DNA of 64,000 bases from Glutinoglossum americanum. Taxonomy: Eukaryota; Ascomycota; Geoglossomycetes; Geoglossales; Geoglossaceae. The notes beneath the pieces are model-generated. The model did not search any database, was not told where the DNA came from, and saw only the letters and a list, made by a program, of their open reading frames with translations. Below, piece after piece: positions 1 through 12,693 of this stretch; the first letter of the stretch is position 1; each line of letters starts with the position of its first letter. The position numbers and the translations under genes are program-made. The stretch spans positions 49,168 through 113,167 of the forward strand of contig JAGHQL010000083.1 in NCBI GenBank assembly GCA_020080175.1, in the 5' to 3' direction.

Positions 1-1877
1 ACCCCCACCAGACTACGCATCAGCAATGTCACCACGAACGCGATTCGGCATAGGTAGACCCGAGATCGACGTTAGTGTTGTGCGCGTGTATCTATTGAGT
101 TTACTTGTAATTTTTCACGCTGCATCGCAGCAGTCCTCGAGGCTGCATAACGCTGCTCAGAGTGCTAGTTTTTCCCGGGACAGACAGGCTTTCCACCTCC
201 CACCGTAATGAGGAGGCAAAAGTCCAATCGGTTGGTAGAAGGACGATCAATTGAAGTGGGAGCCTCGCCAGTGGGGGCTGCCCCTGCCAAGCCAATGACT
301 AATCGCTACCCGGTATTGATACTGCATAAATTCCAGTACAGTGCAGGCACAAAAATAGCCTCCATAGTACTTGGCACAACCATTAGTTAATTAAACCCGA
401 TATGAGGCTTAACGCTATTGCGGTTTCTCATAGCTATCGAGTTTTATTGCATCCAGAGACTCCAGAATGACCAGAGTAGGTGCTGAAGCGAATAGAGCGA
501 TAGCAGCCCGATTGACTGACAAGCGCGGGAGGAAACAGGAAGACGGCAGGTGCTAACACGATAGGTGCGCTCCATGCAAGACTAATCAACACCGAAGCTG
601 TCAGCATTGGCTCTCGCAGAGACGCCAACAAGTAACTATTCTTTTTCTGCTGCGCTCAACCTTTGCGATAAGTCATGCGTCGGAATACGGTTTGTTAGTC
701 AGGAAATCCCGGATGGCGAAATTGGCTGGAGGCGGCAGCGACCAGTAGGCTGTGCGACGCAAATTGGCCACCACGCGACATCACCCGCCTGCATAACACA
801 TACATAGCACTTCTCAATCCAGCCCGCGCTCCGACCGTTCGGAAAACACAATCACCCGATTCTCTTATCCTCGGGATGGGGTGTCTGCGGCAGTCTCGAG
901 AGAGCCAGCCAACCAAAGATCCCAGAGGAGGATGCGGTGCTCACTCATTCTGACACAATATAAGAGAAAAAAAACAAAAACATCCAAAAATCCTGGTCAA
1001 GCAATCCCTTCCCAAGCCCTTCCCAAGCCTTTCCCAAGCCCAGCCCCTCTGGACACGCGCACAATCCCACATCCCAATCGCACAACAAAAACGGCGCAAC
1101 CGAGACAGTTAAACGACCCCGCACGGACAAACCAAACGATTCCAGCCTAGCGGCTTGGCCCTCCCTCTCTCTCTCCCACACGCACACGCACAAGAAAAAA
1201 CACCAAAAAAAAAAAAATAAAAAAAAATAACGGAAATCCGCCCAATCGCGGACCCGTGTCGAGCACGGCCGGCCAATGGACGGGAGGCCCGGCACACCAC
1301 CTGCCGTGTCCGACGCGTCGCCCGCGGACAGCAAAAACTTGTTTTGGGAACCCCCGGACCCTGGTGGTGAGACGGCGCCCTTTTTCGATGCAACCTACCC
1401 CGCCATCGACGCCCTTTCTCGACGCCGGTCAGCCGCAGGATGCCGTCCAGCACCGCTTGGCCCGTTCTGGGCGAGCGCTCTTTTTTTTTTTTTTATTGGG
1501 GATTTTAATTTAATTTTTTTTTTTTTTTTTTCCCTCTGCGATAGCGGAGTGGCTGAGCGCGACTCTGTGCTCTGGAAGTACAACCCGCTAGAGGTTGTTT
1601 GGGTTTTTGGGGTGGCTGGGGTGCAGTACCGGTAGTGGACTCTTTTGGTCGAGATTTGAGAGTTGGATGGAGTGGTGGTTTAGCGGGTGATTGAATCGAA
1701 TCGAATTGAATTGAATTGATATTATACACCGAGTGGGTGGCTAGCTGGTTGCTGGGAGTTTGATGCGCTGCTGTGATCGGGCATAACCAACCCTAGAATA
1801 CAAAACCCAAAAAGGCCGACCGAGAAAGAATAACTCCAATGCTCCTTCCGACCAAAGCCCATGATGGTGACGCGACG
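1..1877. other. Gene-free stretch with simple-sequence runs
   Basis: I see no convincing protein or RNA gene here. Open frames are short, overlap on both strands and consist of low-complexity translation. Between about 1000 and 1550 there are tandem CCCAAGCC-type pieces, CA-rich tracts, an A-rich run near 1200-1230 and poly-T runs near 1482 and 1513. A segment near 203-255 resembles one at about 34105-34150 and may be part of a dispersed repeat. The right part is the 3' flank of the minus-strand gene that ends at 1878. Confidence 0.5.
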
Positions 1878-3859
1878 CTACCTCCACGACGTCGACCTCC
1901 TCCGCCAATTGGCTCCCACCGCCTCCTTCATCGAAACTTTGACCTGCTCTTCGCCAAACCCCTGCCTAGCCCCCTCTATGAGATCCTTCTGCAACGACAG
2001 GATCCGCTCCTGCCCTACTATCCTCGGCGCGCACCTCGACGACTCCGGAGTGGTAATCAGAAGCTTAACCACCCCGGTGCCCTTTGGATCGTTCACCGCT
2101 TTCATCAGGGACGTCAACGCCGTCTTGAGTCGCTTCTCCCATCTCGCAGTCTCGAAAAATGAGATCCCGTCGATGATGCAGAAGGTCACGGATTGGTGTC
2201 GCTGCCTGACCAGCAGCTCACGGACCGTTTTTCGAACGGCCTTGTCACTCTGAGGCAGCTTCTCCATTGTAGATTTCTTGAGCGAAATGTAGCTTCTGCC
2301 ATTAACCGCCAGAAGCTGTCGGAGCAATGCCTGCATCATCCCGTCCGGGCCGTTAAAATCCTCTGGTTGGGAGTTTCGGTGCAGGCCGCAGATGAAGTGG
2401 ATCACCGGGAGATTGAGCTTGCGGATAGAGTCTACTAGCGTGGCTGAGAAATAGGAGATTGAGGAGTTGGTGTCGTGAGTGCCGGTGTTACCTTCGAGGA
2501 GTAGGGCTGTGGAGTCTGGGCTGGAGAAGAAGAATTTTAGCTGGGGAGATTGGACGATTGCTTGGACTCTGTCTTGCTCCCGGAAACTCAGATAGGCGTC
2601 TAGAGACGTGCGGATGTCCGCTTTTGCTATCGCTGCAAATGGGGAGTCGATGCGGGTGAGGAGTTCATCTCGGGTAATGTCTAGTGGAGCATAAGGCGTT
2701 GTCAGCCTATGGACAGGGGCCTCCTCTCACTGAGGAAAAGATTATTTACCCTTCCGCACTGCTTGAGACTCTGGTGGTGGCCCAGGTCGGCCTAAACTAG
2801 TAAGTCTCCTAGTTATCGAGAAACGCCCTCCAGATCGCGGCTCTTCCGGCCCTACTCTATGTTAACGCCCGCCCTCGACAACAGATTATGGACCTTTTTC
2901 ATACCCTTGCTACTTTCGACTTGAAGCTGTGCTTGCCGTATCAATAACTGCATCGCCGGGCTATTGATGAATAGGCCATAGAGGTCATTCAGAATGTCCG
3001 ACCTCAGGGCTGCCGCCTGGTTGGCAAACGTTGCGCTTATGTGTTCCTTGATATTTTCGCTCGAGAAAAGGATTACCTCCGGTAGGCCTGTAGATAGACG
3101 TTAGCGTCCATTGCTAGAGACATCCTAACGAGATAAAAGTCTGCTGCCCACCTATAGCCAACTCTCCCAATTTTTTATTGGTATTCAAACCTATCTCTTG
3201 CTGACATAAATCGGCTTCTTTCCGAACTGCATCTGAACACTTCCTGACGTCCTCAATCTTCGCGGTGAGACTCTCGTCGTACTTTCTTGACTCGAAAAAT
3301 TTTGCTTTCTCTTTGTCAGGCAGGCTTTTTTTTTTTTTTTTTGGAAAACTCAGACGCAGGAGGCCATACTTGCAGCATGTTTGCTAAACCATGACAGGAT
3401 ATGCTCTAAGGCCAGAAGGGTGGCAACATGGAGTACTGAGACAGCGTTTTTGAGCCTTGGGGAATCCTTATACATGGCATCAAAAATGCTGGCACTCGAT
3501 AAGATTTCCGGTAGCTCGGTCAGAGCTTCTAGTACTCCTTCGCGCGCATGTCCCAATCTAGATGCCGCTTTCAATATAACAGCAACTCCGCCATAGATGA
3601 GTGATCCGTAGGAATCGCTAGGGAGGAATTCCAGTAAGAACGCGAGGGACTCGGTGTTGTCGCTAAACCTCCTCAAGCAGCCCCGAATTCTGTTTTTAAG
3701 CCCATCTTTCGCTCGGCCTTTAGCAAGATATACCTCTGTTGATTCCGAAATATCTTGGAGCGCCTTCTCGATGTTGAAAGAACCGGTTTTATCTAGGTCC
3801 CACCGCACGTGATATTCTTCTTTGGAACTAACTTCGTAGGCCCTGATGGCCGCTTTCAT
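1878..3859 (-). CDS. DUF7708-type N-terminal domain protein with degenerate STAND-like ATPase region
   Basis: Five exons join in frame on the minus strand: 3859-3370, 3310-3152, 3087-2905, 2854-2750 and 2680-1878, giving about 579 aa. Residues about 1-165 carry the pattern of the fungal DUF7708 domain that heads many STAND/NLR proteins, including the DSYGSLIYGGVAVILKAASR segment and the helix ending LALEHILSWFSKHA. The C-terminal half resembles the NTPase-like part of this family: FFCGLH-type strand (here VIHFICGLH), then TFCIIDGISFFE as a Walker B-like strand, then VVKLLITTPESSR. The expected P-loop position reads LLLEGNTGTHDTNSS, with no GxxxxGK(S/T), so nucleotide binding by the usual route is doubtful. 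It lies head to head with the AAA ATPase gene starting at 4615. The start at 3859 is the first ATG after an in-frame stop; a further 5' exon cannot be excluded. Function is unknown; a role in non-self recognition or its relics is inference. Confidence 0.72.
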
Positions 3860-4614
3860 GCTATCTGCCTGCTGGTCGATCGTAACGCCAATGTTGGTAT
3901 GTCTGTTCTTGTGTCAATCATAGTCCCATCAGGGGCCAAGGGCCTCAGCTCAAGACTCACAATTTCGGGCGATCCGCCTCTCGATACATGACAACACGGC
4001 TTTTGTCGTCGAATTCGATGGTACCACCTCCGAATATAGGTTGGAAGGTCTTAGTTTGGCTTACTCGTCTTTCAATATATCTTGCCGGAATTCGCTCGAC
4101 CGACGAGATTTCTTCCATTACAGCGAAAGCGATGAAGTTGGACTGGTACCCGGATATTCCTCTCCTGAGATCCGCTGGAGAAACTGGTTTTATCTATTAG
4201 ATTCATAGAATGACCGATAGTGTGGCTTGGAAATGACTTGTCCGTGAGGTTTCAGTATTGCGAAAGCCGATCACGGTCGGCTGTGCCGGCACTAATGATC
4301 ATGCAATGCGGGCTGGAAACGGTAAGACCGCTCAGCCCCGAATTTCAAAATCAACCAAAAAAACAAACTATTAGAGTGATTGATCCTAGTAGCGTTACGA
4401 ACGAAATCGAGTCCACGGGCAAGTTCAGCCCTGTTCGGACTGAGGGGCCAATCGCGATCCTGTGCACCCAACACGCAGTCCCTCACGGGGAAACTATGTC
4501 AGCACACCACGGCTGCATAAAGAGCCTCGGTAGACCCATATATTGCAGCCTCCTCTTATTGGGGAACCTTTTCCCTGCTACAAGTAATCCTATCATCCAT
4601 AATCGAACCTCGCA
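3860..4614. promoter_or_regulatory. Divergent intergenic region between the DUF7708 gene and the AAA ATPase gene
   Basis: This 755-bp interval lies between two start codons pointing away from each other, so it should hold both promoters. I found no recognisable protein gene in it. Short open frames on the plus strand near 3988 and 4220 show no family resemblance. No specific operator or TATA element can be assigned with confidence. Confidence 0.4.
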
Positions 4615-7600
4615 ATGACAGCCGTGTCACGCAACCCGCGGGACCCGCCTACACCCCCTCACACTTTATTTCCCGACGAGGAAGAAAGGGAGGAGCCGAA
4701 CACAATAATGGCTGGAATTGATGGCAGCAACACGCCTTCGAATGCTCTGAAAAATGTGTTGAAATCTATAGGTAACAAGCGCGATTTGGAGCCTACAAGA
4801 GTCGAGGCGAAGAACGGCAATGATACGAAACCTGGGGTCGAAGATGGCTTGGGGAGTGATCCCAGCAAGGCTTTGGATCATCCAGCTACCAGAGAGGCAA
4901 GAAGCCCAACTACGGAAGATGACCTCTCAGACGACCAGTCCGAATGGGCGTTAGAACGGGAGGAGATGCTCAAAAATGAGTCTCTGGAAGTTCGTCAGAG
5001 GAGGGGCCGAAAACATTTCCTGCAGACCACCAATTATATAAGGTGAGCTGAAATTGGAGCATGCTGATGTCTCTGGATGGATGGTAACCGCTGCTCTTCA
5101 GACTTCTAGAAAACCGTATCTCGTTTCTCGAGGACGAGCTTCGGGACCTCAGAAGGCTTCCACCTACGGAGGAGCAACCTAGGGATGACCATGGACCGGA
5201 CTCGAGGGACGTCGGCGCACAGCCGCAGAACCCTGCACCACCGCTAGTTCCCGGTGAGCATGATGGCCCTCTGATGAAAATCGCCTACCATGCTTGGGAG
5301 AATTTCCAGGAACCCACTCGTAAGACGGCGGTTATTGAGGTTCTTGTTGGTGAACCTGGAGTACCAAAGAAACTGAAGGAAGGCAGCCTCGAATTCAAAG
5401 AAGCAGCTGCCAAAAAGGCAACCGAGCTAAAAATTTCCGCGGAGACACTACTAGAGAGCAAGACGAGGCTTCCCAACAGAATACGGTATGTATCGAGCTG
5501 TCTTGGCGGCCAAGTTAATACCTATCACTGATCGATAAAAGTGTCCGCTCACCTCACATACTGAAAACGTTGAAGAAAGTGTCCTCAGTTAATCCCCAAT
5601 CTGAAGACACAGTTGTATTCCTCAGGCCCTTCAAGACTCTTGTTCACTGCGAGGAAAGCATACGTGACGAGATCAGAACGCTGGAGAAAAGGATCAGTTT
5701 GGCTAAGAAGGGGAGCGCCATAGACGGGAAGAAGCAAACTAGTACCCAAGGCGAAGAAAATTCCAAACCGGACGAAAGGCCACCTCTCATGGATTCCCAG
5801 AATAAACAAGGAACTAGAGATAGTGTTCTATCTCAAGAAGAGATCAACGGAGCAGAGGAAGCCTTGGCCCACCTTCGATTATTAGAGCTGTTCATCGACA
5901 GAGAGCTTCAATCCGTTCTTGACCTCCGGCTTCGGGTGGCAAGTGGGGACGTCAATACAATTGCATTCGATAACCTCTGGTTGCTTTTCAATCCAGGAGA
6001 CATCGTTTATAGCGAGGGACAGGCATTTGAGGTCTTCTCAACATCGGGCGGCCAGCCACTGGACAAGAAAAAAGTGCACCAATACCAAGCAGTGACAGTG
6101 GATGCCAATGGCCACCAGCTCTACCACGAACATGAGACGATGAGCCCGTTTTTTGTGGACTGCTATTATATTAGCTTCGACGGCAAAAAATACGGCCCCG
6201 TTCAAAAGACGTTTAGAATCTCATCATACGATGGCGAAAGGCCAATCACAAGGCTTCCGGTATGCCCTGCGGCATTCTTTGGCGATGACCGGAGAAAGCA
6301 CTTAGTTGAGAGAGGAAAATCATTTCTCTCCCTCACGGAAGATGGTGTAGATTTCGTAAGCGATCTTTAAAGTCATATACGGTGGCATAATGTCTAATGG
6401 TCACTTTCAGGCGCACAGGCAATATGATGGCTTAGTGTCAACACCAGATGGGGAGAAAGAAGAAGTATGTAGCTTCCTGCAGGATCCGATAGACTGGTGA
6501 AACTAACAGCATTGCACCTAGGTTAATAGCCGCATAATCATCGATTTTACTACCGCATTTAGAATGAACCCTAAATGGTACCCGGGACTTGGTCTTAAGG
6601 GCGCGTCAGCTGCAGATCCTAGGGAAATGTCAAGCTGTGGGGGTCTCTTAGGCAGCCACGAGGATTTGCTTTCTTGTTATCACTGCTATTACGACTGGAT
6701 ATGGGAAGACCACCGATTGGAACAACTGCGAGATTCAAGCTATATGGAGCGGTTGGATTCAAAACTTAGAAGGCTTCAACACGCTGACAACCCAACAGAC
6801 GAACAAGTCATTTTACTCCCGGATACTGTTTACGGGTTTGTTCTCCGCAACCGGAGGTGGGGTAGGCATTTTTCGCGCGAACATGTCCCCTTACATCCCT
6901 TAGCTAATGCTCTCGTTTAGTCGCTTTCACTGTTGACTATATCAGCGACCTTGTCCGGACCGAAGAAAACTTCAAGGACTTGGTGATTCCATCAAGGCAC
7001 AAGAGGATCGTTGAGGCGCTTGTGGAAACGCATTCACGAGGGTCCAAAGCCGCTAGCCGGAAGGAACACCCCCAGAAGGGAGTTACTAGACACGCTACCG
7101 ATCTCGTCCGCGGAAAGGGGGATGGGATAATCATGTTATTGCATGGTCCCCCCGGAGTTGGGAAAACCTCCACTGCTGAATGCGTGGCAGAACTTTGCGA
7201 AAGGCCGCTATTTCAGATAACTTGTGGTGACATCGGCACCGAGCCTAAAGATGTGGAAAAGAACTTGGATGACAACTTCCGTCTAGCTCATAGATGGGGA
7301 TGCGTTTTGCTATTAGACGAAGCCGATATTTTTCTCACCCAGAGAGGCCAAGAAGACCTGAATAGGAACAGCCTTGTATCGGGTAAGCATGTAACTCTGG
7401 TACTTGGATATTTGGGCTGATGTAGGCGATAGTATTCCTAAGGGTTCTGGAGTATTATCCTGGGATTCTGTTCCTAACAGTAGGTCACCGTCACCGTCTT
7501 TGATTTCACTAGAGCTTCATTAATCAGAACGAAAGACAAACCGTGTAGGACTCTTTGATGAAGCCTTCAAGTCGCGTATCCATGTCAGCCTACAATACCC

Positions 7601-8468
7601 CAAGCTAAACGAAGAGTCTTCCATGCTGGTATGGGAAAATAACATCCGCCGAGCAAAGAGAAGATACGATGTAAATGACAAGAAAGTCATGAAATTCGCG
7701 CGACAATCCTTCGACCGTCTGCACTGGAATGGCCGACAAATCAAAAACGCCTTCCAAGTCGTCATTGCACTCGCCGAATTCGACACGCTCAACAACTCAA
7801 AGCGCACACAAACACCAGAATCAAGAAAACCCGAAAAAAAGCCCGAAAAGGTCGCACTAAAACTCAAATGGTTCAAGAAGGTCACAGACGCATCAACTAG
7901 TTTTGATGAGTATATCGAAGAAATGTACGGTGGTACCGAGGAAGAGCGCGCGCTCAGATTTCGCTATCGATACGATGGGTATAAATCCAAAGAGTATGAA
8001 GAAACCCAGCGAAGCAAACCCCATTCAAAGCCAGCGCCCCCGCCAAAAAGGCCACTCGACGACTCCTCTACCTCTTCCTCCTCCTCCGACTCATCTACCT
8101 CCTCCACTGACAAAGAACCCCAGAGAGCCACAAAGAAAAAGAAAGCCAAGGATAAGGATTCAGCAAAGTTGAAGGAGAAAGCGAAACAGGGTCATGGCAA
8201 GGCATTTAGTGCGTCGAAGAGCGATAAGAAAAGGGAAAAGGGAAAGGAGGAGAAGAAGAAGAAAGTTGAGTCTTCAAGCGAGGAGGAGTCTGAGACTGAG
8301 GAAGAGAGTTCTGAAGAGGAAGAGGGGGGCGGGGGAAAGAGGGAGATGTTGGTGGTGGGAGGTGAGGAAGAGGAAGAGGAAGAAGAGGAAGAGGAAGAAG
8401 AAGAGGAAGAAGAAGAGGAAGTAGTGGTAAAACCCAAGAAGAGGGCTAGCCGGAAATTGAAGAAGTAG
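4615..8468 (+). CDS. AAA-family ATPase with DUF7025-like N-terminal region and acidic/lysine-rich tail
   Basis: Eight exons keep one frame: 4615-5042, 5102-5485, 5542-6355, 6411-6464, 6522-6861, 6921-7382, 7433-7479 and 7536-8468, about 1153 aa. After a charged, disordered N-terminus comes a region from about residue 420 to 535 starting FNPGDIVYSEGQAFEVFS and holding FFVDCYYISFDG, typical of the DUF7025 part of fungal AAA proteins. The AAA core follows, with Walker A GPPGVGKT near residue 748, Walker B VLLLDEAD near 802, and the sensor region LFLTTNRVGLFDEAFKSRI rebuilt across the last intron. The C-terminal lid is followed by a Ser-rich stretch, Lys/Glu blocks and a long glutamate run ending KPKKRASRKLKK. 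Such proteins are predicted unfoldases or remodelling ATPases of unknown substrate. A shorter product could start at the ATG at 4708. Confidence 0.85.
8340..8425 (+). repeat. GAG/GAA microsatellite encoding a polyglutamate run
   Basis: A purine-only tract built of GAGGAA and GAAGAG units lies inside the last exon of the AAA ATPase and encodes an unbroken run of more than twenty glutamates. Length variation by slippage would change the acidic tail in steps of one residue while keeping the frame. Confidence 0.8.
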
Positions 8469-10548
8469 GGTATCCTTTCGTTTTGGGGAGGGGGGACCGA
8501 TCCACAATTTCCATTTACCCTAGTTAACCAGTTTTCATGCCAATCGATGCCCGTAGCAAGTCACGACTTTACGGCCCTAGTTAGTTGTTTAGCTTAGCTA
8601 TCGAGATAATACAGAATCGTAGCGCTTTGTTGTCCACTGCGAACCCTTGATGGTCGAGCCCTGAACCAGTGACCGCTATCGTAAATACAAGGTAGAAACT
8701 AGGCTTTTCTAAGCTAATAGTAAGATTCACTATATAATACCGAAGAGACCCTGCCTACAATTCACAGTTCAAGAATCCGCGCATTTAGCATCGCCTTGTT
8801 TGGAAGTACGCCTAGGCTATGTTTCTCGGTAGGGCTTCCTCGACATCAACCCCGTGGGTGGCTGTGTATATTTTGACGATAGCGGGGCCTCTCCCCGGCC
8901 CTCCAAACCGACACACTAAGCAGCGTTAACTCGACCTCCTGGTCTGCAACATAACCACTCAAAAGCGATGTCTGTGTTTTGAAGAAGCCTTTACTTCAGA
9001 GTGGGGCGGTAAGATTACGGAAGAGGAGTGCCTTGGTCATCTGATAGCACACCCTCGGGGAGTTCGGCACCCTCAAGATGACGAGAGAGACGTCCCGTCG
9101 AGGCTTGAGCCTCTTGGAGCTTCGATCCGGGATAGTTTATAGCTCTCCAGGCTAATTACTGTAAACGCTCTTTAACGGAGGCCTCAAGAGCAGGTCTGGT
9201 GGTGAAGGCTACAACAGGAGTCATGTGTGACTCAGCACATCCCCGCTGCCTCCACATGGCGGCGATCTATGACGTCATAGTGGTGAGATGACTCTGCTTG
9301 CGGCAAACGCCGAAGAGAATTTTCGACACTATGAATCGTCCTAGAGTGATAGCATGGCCCTGGAGGTTTTGGTAATTCCGTACTAATACCTGATTGGCCG
9401 TGTAGATACGACACCAGATGAGATGGTGTTATCCAACTGTCTTACGGGAAACCCCGACCGAGTCGGATCCAAATTAGCAAACCATCAATCTTTTCGAGTT
9501 CCTCTCCAGCTCCTCACCGCCCTCTCAGCCTCCAAAGCGCATGTACAATTTTGTCCCAGGGAGGGTGTCATCCTCGGCGTTGACCTCGATAGGGCTGAGA
9601 ACTCGGCGCCAAGAATTACCCCTTGCTGACCACCCCTCAGCCCGCAAACTCGCAGCCCCCAACAAGACCAGTACTAACTAGTTGCGGACACCAGCGGCGA
9701 GGAAGCTACACGATAATGGGCCGACACCAGGAGGTGGCATGAAAGCGCGAGGCGAGCGCCGCAACGCAACGAAAAAGCGGCACCCAAAATCCAAGGAATA
9801 ACCACCAAGTGGACCCCAGAAGCTACACATGACGTCCAGGGCTACTTCGCCTTAGATTTTCGAAAAATATGAAAATACGGAAACTGATAACCTATTTAGT
9901 GCTGTGGAGGATATTTTTATACTCGCATTTATGCTCAGTCATAATACAAGCTTAAGTATTAGTCATTAGCTTGGCAGCAGCTCACCTCGTCCGATTCGAC
10001 GCACTTTTGCCTCATCTGTGCTATCACCGGTCCTTCCAGAGGCGGTTCTTTGGAATGCTGCCGGTTCCTGCTTCGGGGCGATGGCCTGGATCCCCAGCCG
10101 ACATGTCCGCCTTCCTGTATTCTACAGCCAAGCACTGGACGTTTCGGGTTCGCCTAGAACAAATGGAAATAACTCTCTCATGCTCTTTCGCTGCTTTCCA
10201 TTCCAGAACACTTTCATCAAAATTTGAAGCACTGTTATCCTAGGCCTGCTTTCGCCTGGTCATATTGTTCGATTAACCAACTCGCCAAACCAGCCTCGAT
10301 TCACCACTAGCATAGGAGAGGAAGATTTTGACTCTCTGTAAGAGCGAAATTTCTGCGGCCAATAACAGCTCTCCATGTCCCTCTATGAAGAACTTTTTAT
10401 CACTACGGTCTCTGATTCGTCATAGCCACAGCCACATACTTTGCGACCTTGGCATCAAGCGACTCACCCCCAGCGCAACGTCGCACGATGAGAACAAGAA
10501 CACCATTAGCACATCACGTTCGCACGCTCACACGCTGTTCATGACAAT
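8469..10548. other. Gene-free stretch
   Basis: This stretch runs from the 3' flank of the AAA ATPase to the 5' flank of the DUF3433-like gene. Open frames are short and unrelated to any family I know. No tRNA, terminal repeat or transposase fragment was recognised. Confidence 0.45.
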
Positions 10549-12693
10549 ATGGAATCGGCATCTACTGCTCGACACGCAAATGAAAGAGTGGAGAATTCTC
10601 CAGAGAATGACCTAGTAGGTAATATTGCTATAAATCAGGCTGAGCCCAATGACAGCTCAAATGCTACAACAGCTCCTGCGGCAGGTCACGATGCGGGCGG
10701 CAATGGCATTCGAGAATCACAACGCAAGTCTCGTTTCTTTCCACTATCCGACATCCTCTAACCGGCCAAGTATAGATATAGCCCCCTTCCATCTGTATAG
10801 AGTCGGCGATAAGGAGCGGAGAATAGAAGGCCTCAAGCGGTTAAACTATCGGCCTCTATTGCTCCAAAACTGGGTATTGCTTACCCACATAGCCATAATT
10901 CTCGGCTGGACAGGCTTTCTTATCTTCCTTCTCTTTCGCGCCCGCCCGTTAAGGGGCAACCCATTCACTCTAGATGGGTACCTTTGGGGATACATATCCA
11001 CCGGCATCAGATTTCTAGCGCAGCAGCAGTCTGTAAACCTGGGAAAGATCATGCCATACTGCAGCATGGCGTCCTCGCCAGAAGATCGTGGAGGTGCCAA
11101 AACGGTTACCGCTGATTACTATCCATACGACTGGCCTGTCCCAAGATTTCGACTTTGGCGTAACGGGCACCGGTTCTACTTCCTCACCGAGCTCTCAACC
11201 TTTCTCAGCACGTTCGCGCTGGTGCAGTTTTCCAGTAACATCCTCCGGGGGGTGTGGGGTGGCGATGACTTCCTGGGGTATCTACCGAATAAGGGCATTG
11301 TGTATATCGTTATTGCCTGCAATGCCGTGCTCCTCCTAAGCACAGTTTCTACGTTTCTATGGCTGTGCACCCACGACACGGGACTCTTTGCTGAACCGGG
11401 CTCTCTCGCTTTCCTGATCGGCATGCTGCAGAATTCAAATGTCCTCGACGACTTCTCTGATATGGACCGGGACTGCTCCGCTCACGAGATGCGGAAGAGG
11501 CTCAAGGGGAACTACTACAGCATAGGATATTTTAGGAGGAGTTCCGGCTCTAATATCGTTTATACCATCGGCATAGCTGACGATGACCTCACTCCTAAAA
11601 CGCGAAGTAAGGTCTTTCGGATGAAACCACGTGAGAAAGCCAGAGCTAACCGGTAATAGTGAATCCGGGCTCGCAAAACGGCGGAGATGCCCCTAGGACG
11701 CCTTCGCTGCAGCAGCCGGGCTTCTTGCCATGGTTTCTAAGCCCCCTCTGCGTTACGTTATGGATAGGACTCGCTATCGCCGCACTTAGCGTAGCATTGA
11801 CCCTATTAGTCCACGACAGCATCCTGGACCAAGGCTTCCCGCCCCATGCGCCCACCCGAGCCTCGCCAGTCCTCCAAATGTCAGCAGCTGGGTTCCTGTG
11901 GAGCTTTGTACCAGCTTACGTCGCTGACCTCTACCGATTACTATGGAAAAACACGGATTTGTTCTATCGCATCGTGCAACCTTATGCGGATCTAAGGAGC
12001 CCACGTCCAGCAGAGGAGTCCAGCCTGATGTTGAATTATACTGCATGTCTGCCTGTTGTGATCACCCTAAAAGCGGCGTGGAATGGGCACTGGAAGATCG
12101 CTTTGGTGTCTCTGCTTTCCTTCTTGTCATCGTTCACAACGTCGTTAGCGGCTAACATGTTTTATTTGGACTGGTTCTCGGACCATCAACATGGGCCGGT
12201 TTACCCCTGGATTGTCGTTAATCGGATTCCTTTTTTGATCATGACGGCGTATTTTGGTATCATTGCTATTGCGTTCTCGATTCTGATGCCTGATCGGAAA
12301 AGGAGGCTGCCGCACGATATCGAGACTCTGGCGGATCATATTAGTCTGCTGTGTCGAAGCAGTCTACGGGGGTGGGAGGCGTTCAGCCTCGGATCGGCTA
12401 TGAAGAAACCGAGGGAAGATAACTTCCGAGGAAAGTGGTTAGGCAAGCTGAAGGCAGCCAACCCACTTGATCTATTTCGTGATGGAGAATATGAGAGGGC
12501 GGTGAAGGGGAAGCTTGCAGAAGAGAGTAACGGAGATCCCGGATGCGAAAACACGGAAGTCGCACTTGGGGTATTTAAGCACGAAGATAATACCTGGCAC
12601 ATGGGAATTGATTCTCGGGGAAAACTGGAGTTCCTAATCGATGGACCACACAGGGGGCAGAGCCTCTGGAAACGATTCGTACGTAGGAAATAA
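10549..12693 (+). CDS. DUF3433-like multi-pass membrane protein
   Basis: The main exons are joined by a clear 53-nt intron at 11607-11659 with branch GCTAAC. It fuses two adjacent open frames that are separated only by stop codons lying inside that intron. Exon 1 carries hydrophobic segments around VLLTHIAIILGWTGFLIFLLF, FYFLTELSTFLSTFALVQF and GIVYIVIACNAVLLLSTV. Exon 2 repeats the theme with a segment ending in a short LLVHDS loop, a W-rich block with RIVQPYADLRSP, and a GHWKIALVSLLSFLSS helix; this order is characteristic of fungal DUF3433 proteins. The 5' end is uncertain. One model starts at 10549 (MESASTARHANER) and needs a short 43-nt intron at 10728-10770, giving about 682 aa. The other starts at the ATG at 10649 without that intron, giving 663 aa. 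The function of the family is unknown. Confidence 0.75.

Noticed and set aside
1548-1620. tRNA-like segment (GCGATAGCGGAGTGGCTGAGCG)
   Set aside because: It resembles an A-box, but I could not form a full cloverleaf and found no GGTTCGA-type B-box at a suitable distance.
8192-8437. Poly-serine frame on the minus strand
   Set aside because: It is the complement of the glutamate-coding microsatellite in the AAA ATPase and has no independent support.
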